From positions 1 through 64,000 of the forward strand of contig CAJJBY010000009.1 in the NCBI GenBank assembly GCA_905182545.1: 64,000 nt of DNA, in the 5' to 3' direction. Positions within the stretch are counted from its first letter, which is position 1; every line of letters starts with the position of its first letter. Position numbers and translations under genes: made by a program. Below the pieces are notes generated by a model, which worked only from the letters and a program-made list of their open reading frames with translations, did not search any database and was not told where the DNA came from. This document shows, one piece after another, positions 60,871-64,000 of the stretch. Origin of the DNA: an uncultured Candidatus Puniceispirillum sp. (GTDB lineage: Bacteria > Pseudomonadota > Alphaproteobacteria > Puniceispirillales > Puniceispirillaceae).

Positions 60871-61960
60871 TCTGGGTCATGAAAGTTTCAGGCGGCGTAT
60901 CAAGAAGCTTTGGCAAGGATGCATAGATTTCACAGGCTTGTTCCGCCGGTGCGAAATGCGAAACTGATTCGGCAATCCACATGGTCGTATCAACAAGCCG
61001 TGCATCACCCGGATAGGTGCTGTTAAATTCGGAAAATGTCATTGCGGCCTTTTCATATTCACCGCGCATGAACTGCACCCGCCCCAGCCAGAAAGTGGCA
61101 TCAGCCTGACGTTCGTGATCCTTGTTTAAGACCCGAAATTCGGCAAAGGCTAATTCGGCTGTTTCCAAATCATTTTGCAAGGCTCGCCCAAGCGCAAAGC
61201 GATATTGCTCTTCAGGGCTAACCGCAGGCAAAACCTCAGGTTCGGCAGGTGCCGCAGGAACGGCAGGCGCATCATTTACCGCGACATCCGCGTTTAGGGT
61301 GCTTGCATCGCCAGAAACCGTATTATCAGCAGGCAATGCGCTGTTACTGGCTGTTTCAACACCATCTTTGGCGGCAGCGGCATCGGGTGTGTTGGCGGTA
61401 TCTAATGTCTCAAGCTCGCGGTTAAGCGCGCCTTTTTCAACCGACCATTTGGTAACACCGCTATTGCTTTCGCGGGTCATTTGTACATTTGCTGGCGCAT
61501 CGGCAGCAGTTGTTTCTTGCTGTGCTGCCGCACTGGCAAGCTCACTGCCACCAAGCGAGATCAGCGTTTGCACCCGCTTTTCCAGACGAAGCAAACGGAA
61601 TTCGGTATCAGATGTGATTTCAAGTGTGCGTTCCATCCGGCGACTGGTCATTGCCAATGTATCATTCAGCTTTTCCATCTCATTGCGAAGCGCATTCAGA
61701 TCGGCCACCTGAGCGGTGCCAGCCTGTGCCGAGCTTGACCCAAGCTGTTCAACCTTAAGCTTGATTTCGCGAAGATCCTGTTCAATAACCCCGCGGATTT
61801 CTTTCAAACCCTGTTCCAGAATATCCATGCGTTGCTGCTGGCGTGTTAACAGCGCGCTGGCATTTGACGATATCGCATTATCGCTTGCCGCGCTTTGCGC
61901 CATCGCATTTGCTGGCAGTAGCAAACTGGCCAACACCAAAAAGACTATCCGTTTATTCAT
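60833..61960 (-). CDS. cpoB: Tol-Pal associated periplasmic protein CpoB (YbgF)
   Basis: CpoB coordinates outer-membrane constriction with septal peptidoglycan synthesis. After a signal peptide (NKRIVFLVLASLLLPANAMA) comes a coiled coil (about 35-120, with regular Leu/Ile spacing). A linker of roughly 120 residues rich in Ala, Asp, Asn and Val follows, then a C-terminal TPR domain (EEQYRFALGRALQNDLETAE, FWLGRVQFMRGEYEKAA). I chose ATG 61960 because it puts the signal peptide first. The gene lies downstream of pal, as in most alphaproteobacteria. The long linker is unusual compared with E. coli. Confidence 0.88.
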   Translation of the reverse strand: MNKRIVFLVLASLLLPANAMAQSAASDNAISSNASALLTRQQQRMDILEQGLKEIRGVIEQDLREIKLKVEQLGSSSAQAGTAQVADLNALRNEMEKLNDTLAMTSRRMERTLEITSDTEFRLLRLEKRVQTLISLGGSELASAAAQQETTAADAPANVQMTRESNSGVTKWSVEKGALNRELETLDTANTPDAAAAKDGVETASNSALPADNTVSGDASTLNADVAVNDAPAVPAAPAEPEVLPAVSPEEQYRFALGRALQNDLETAELAFAEFRVLNKDHERQADATFWLGRVQFMRGEYEKAAMTFSEFNSTYPGDARLVDTTMWIAESVSHFAPAEQACEIYASLPKLLDTPPETFMTQIAALSDAAKCKS

Positions 61961-62096
61961 CACTTCAATTCCCAACGCCAAAGAAAATTTGATGATTGCC
62001 ATCATCTGTTGCAATCATAGTAAAGGTGGTTTTAGGCAGAAATTAGGCAAAAAAAAGAGGAGCGATTGCCCCCCTTTTTCAATCAGGTCAAACTGT

Positions 62097-62613
62097 TTAG
62101 TTCAGAACAGTTGCAGCACGGCGGTTCTTTGCCCATGATTCTTCATTCGAACCAGAAACCGCTGGACGCTCTTTGCCGTATGATACGGTGCGGACACGGG
62201 CGGCGTTCAGACCTTTGGCAAGAAGATAATCACGAACAGCCACGGCGCGGCGATCGCCAAGCGCAAGGTTGTATTCGCGGGTGCCACGCTCATCAGCATG
62301 ACCTTCGATGATGACAACCATGGTTGGGTTCACATTCAAGAAGGCGGCCTGACGATCCAGAGTGGCTTGCGCCTCACCGGCCAGCTCAGAGCTGTCAAAT
62401 CCAAAATACACCGTGTTACCAACCTGTGCCAGCTTTTCAGCGTCGCTCATCTGTGTTGCTGTCGTTGACTCTTGATGAGCTGCTTCCTGCTCCAGCAGCT
62501 GTTGCACTGCTTGATGAACTGCCGGAGGCACTGTCAACGGCGACGTTTGAGGCGGTTTCACAGGCGGTGAAAAGGAAAGCTACTGCACAAATAGCGAGAA
62601 ATCGTTGAAACAT
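62097..62613 (-). CDS. pal: peptidoglycan-associated lipoprotein Pal, one frame change
   Basis: Pal anchors the outer membrane to peptidoglycan and works with TolB. The N-terminal lipoprotein signal (MFQRFLAICAVAFLFTAC, lipobox FTAC with Cys18) is followed by a Ser/Ala-rich linker. The OmpA-like domain has VYFGFDSSELAGEA, VVIIEGHADERGTREYNLALGDRRA and VRTVSYGKERP. The signal and the domain lie in different frames, with a change somewhere between about 62460 and 62560 in low-complexity sequence, where I cannot place it exactly. The restored length is about 172 residues. Confidence 0.88.
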
Positions 62614-62976
62614 CTGTATGCTCCCAAATTGTTTGTCCGGCACACCGGATGGTTTCTAGTTCGCGTTATTAGGTGACCAGCATAAACAACTCGTCATCTA
62701 AATGTCACGATATTCATCTAACGGTCGCACCCACAAGACCAGACTCTAGTGGTCTAAATAATGTGTTCTCTATAGCGCAAATTCATAGCAATTGAAACCA
62801 AAAAATTGACCAATCACCTATAAAACTAGAATTTTTTGGAAAGACCATCTATCTTCATCGTCAATTAGCATGACGATCATGGCCTTGTCCAAACATCATC
62901 AGACAAACGAAAACCCTTCTCCCAAAGCTTGCAAACAGAGATTGTAAAATTTCTTTAACTCGCCAAATTCGTTTGG
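62614..62976. other. A+T-rich intergenic region between pal and tolB
   Basis: About 360 bases with no convincing gene. It is A+T-rich and contains a 6-bp hairpin AGACCA...TGGTCT (about 62736-62755). Coding-strand TATAGA near 62770 could be a -10 element of a pal promoter, so pal may be transcribed separately from tolB. tolB and pal are usually close together, and the gap here is longer than usual. Confidence 0.45.
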
Positions 62977-64000
62977 TTAGCGCAATATAGGAGACCATGC
63001 TGGATCAGACGCATCCGATGGGGTAATGATGCGCTTTTCGTTAAACCCAGTGATATCGATGCGGTAAACATGCGTATCGCCACCACTGCCATCGGTTTCA
63101 AAGGGCTGTTGCTTGAAATACATCAAGACGCGGCCATTTGGCGCCCAAGTCGGCCCCTCAACAAGAAACCCGCTTGCAAGAAGCCGCTCACCAGACCCAT
63201 CAACATTCATCACGCCAATGTAAAATTGGCCATTCGCCATTTTGGTAAAGGCAATGATATCGCCGCGGGGCGACCAAACCGGCGTTGCATAGCGGCCTTG
63301 GTTAAAGCTAATGCGCCGGACATTGGCACCATCAGCATCCATCACATAAAGCTGCTGGCTGCCACCACGATCAGAATTGAAAACGATTTTGGAACCATCA
63401 GGTGAATAGGATGGCGATGTGTCAATTGACGCTGATTGCGTTAGGCGGTTAATCGCTTGGGTTCGCATATCCATTTCATAGATGTCGGTCATGCCATTTT
63501 GCGCAAGGCTCATAATCAATTTATCACCTGATGGTGCAAAGCGGGGCGCAAAGGTCATGCCCGGAAAGGAGCCAAGACGTTCGGTGCGCCCTGTCGCAAT
63601 TTCGAACAGATAGACATTTGGTTCATCATTGAAATAGTTCAGATAGGCAATTTCATTAGCTGTCGGTGAAAAGCGCGGGGTCAAAACCAGATCAGCACCT
63701 GAGGTCAAAAACTGGTGATTATGTCCATCTTGATCCATAATGGCCAACCGCTTTAAACGACGGCTTTGCGAACCCGATTCAGCAACATAGACAACGCGCG
63801 TATCAAAATACCCCCTGTCACCAGTGAATTCTTCATAAACAAAATCGGCAATCTGATGCGAAATCCGGCGAATAGCATTTTGATCGGCATTGCCGCCACC
63901 GCCAGTGATATTGCGCTGGATCACCACATCCCACAGCACAAATTCCACCTGCAACATGCCCGCCGAATCAACATAGGCCGACCCGACAAGAAGCCCCTTG
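62977..64000 (-). CDS. tolB: Tol-Pal system protein TolB, 5' end beyond the window
   Basis: TolB is the periplasmic beta-propeller that links TolA and Pal. The visible part begins inside the N-terminal domain ([15 protein letters not shown]) and runs to the stop. It contains the propeller blades with repeated S-P-D-G-S/K-I motifs: [61 protein letters not shown] and [13 protein letters not shown]. The frame is open to the window edge at 64000; about 100 residues including the signal peptide are missing. No frame problem is seen. Confidence 0.93.
   Translation of the reverse strand, partial: KGLLVGSAYVDSAGMLQVEFVLWDVVIQRNITGGGGNADQNAIRRISHQIADFVYEEFTGDRGYFDTRVVYVAESGSQSRRLKRLAIMDQDGHNHQFLTSGADLVLTPRFSPTANEIAYLNYFNDEPNVYLFEIATGRTERLGSFPGMTFAPRFAPSGDKLIMSLAQNGMTDIYEMDMRTQAINRLTQSASIDTSPSYSPDGSKIVFNSDRGGSQQLYVMDADGANVRRISFNQGRYATPVWSPRGDIIAFTKMANGQFYIGVMNVDGSGERLLASGFLVEGPTWAPNGRVLMYFKQQPFETDGSGGDTHVYRIDITGFNEKRIITPSDASDPAWSPILR

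Overview
The window is a chromosomal segment of an alphaproteobacterium with about half G+C. It carries a meso-diaminopimelate type dcw (division and cell wall) cluster directly behind rnpB, the lineage-typical blocks uvrD-prmA-pepP, serC-serA/purA and tolB-pal-cpoB-tilS-ftsH-folP-glmM, an RpoH sigma factor, a DUF3422 protein and a DUF2237 protein. A marine lineage such as SAR116 would fit the gene content and the two-subunit sulfopyruvate-type decarboxylase, but that placement is inference. I see no insertion sequence, prophage, CRISPR array, tRNA or plasmid-type gene.

Layout. 1-3.3 kb: small membrane proteins, a winged-helix regulator, a two-subunit ThDP decarboxylase (comDE-like) and a secreted histidine phosphatase. 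3.2-10.1 kb: mostly minus-strand housekeeping and conserved unknown genes (DUF3422, EamA transporter, glutathione peroxidase, rhodanese, homocysteine methyltransferase family, PlsC with three small followers), with a TfoX-like gene interrupted by TGA and a very small plus-strand transcription unit at 6.36-6.54 kb. 10.2-13.6 kb: TusA, DjlA and a Uup-type ABC-F ATPase. 13.7-14.15 kb: RNase P RNA with its own promoter and U-tract. 14.35-34.1 kb: the dcw cluster mraZ-rsmH-ftsL-ftsI-murE-murF-mraY-murD-ftsW-murG-murC-murB-ddl-ftsQ-ftsA-(small ORF)-ftsZ-lpxC, mostly coupled by 1-14 bp overlaps, headed by three TGGGA boxes spaced 10 bp apart. 34.2-38.8 kb: bamD, recN, ligA. 38.8-43.8 kb: minus-strand uvrD-prmA-pepP. 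44-45.4 kb: mlaA-mlaC. 45.5-50.4 kb: ettA, a YggT-like gene, a DUF6476-like gene, rluD, rpoH. 50.4-54.9 kb: serC, serA, purA. 55-64 kb: tolB (cut by the window edge), pal, cpoB, tilS, ftsH, folP, glmM.

How the genes work together. The central block makes UDP-MurNAc-pentapeptide and lipid II (murB-G, ddl, mraY), polymerises and crosslinks it at the septum (ftsW, ftsI) and builds the divisome (ftsA, ftsZ, ftsL, ftsQ). lpxC, bamD, mlaA/mlaC and tolB-pal-cpoB supply and hold the outer membrane. glmM feeds UDP-GlcNAc to both sugar pathways, and ftsH and rpoH handle protein quality control.

Sequence quality matters for reading this annotation. At least fifteen conserved genes are split by single-base frame changes, often in G, C, T or A runs (DUF3422, GPx, plsC, the ABC-F gene, murD, murC, ligA, prmA, uvrD, a YggT-like gene, rpoH, purA, serA, pal). 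Because essential genes such as murC, murD and ligA are affected and the reading can be restored by one base, I treat these as consensus errors of the assembly and annotate the restored genes. I found no clear new multi-gene system. The most interesting leads are small: an in-frame TGA at a usual Cys position followed by a hairpin, a 26-codon ORF with an unusually long Shine-Dalgarno match, and a coupled 52-codon ORF between ftsA and ftsZ.
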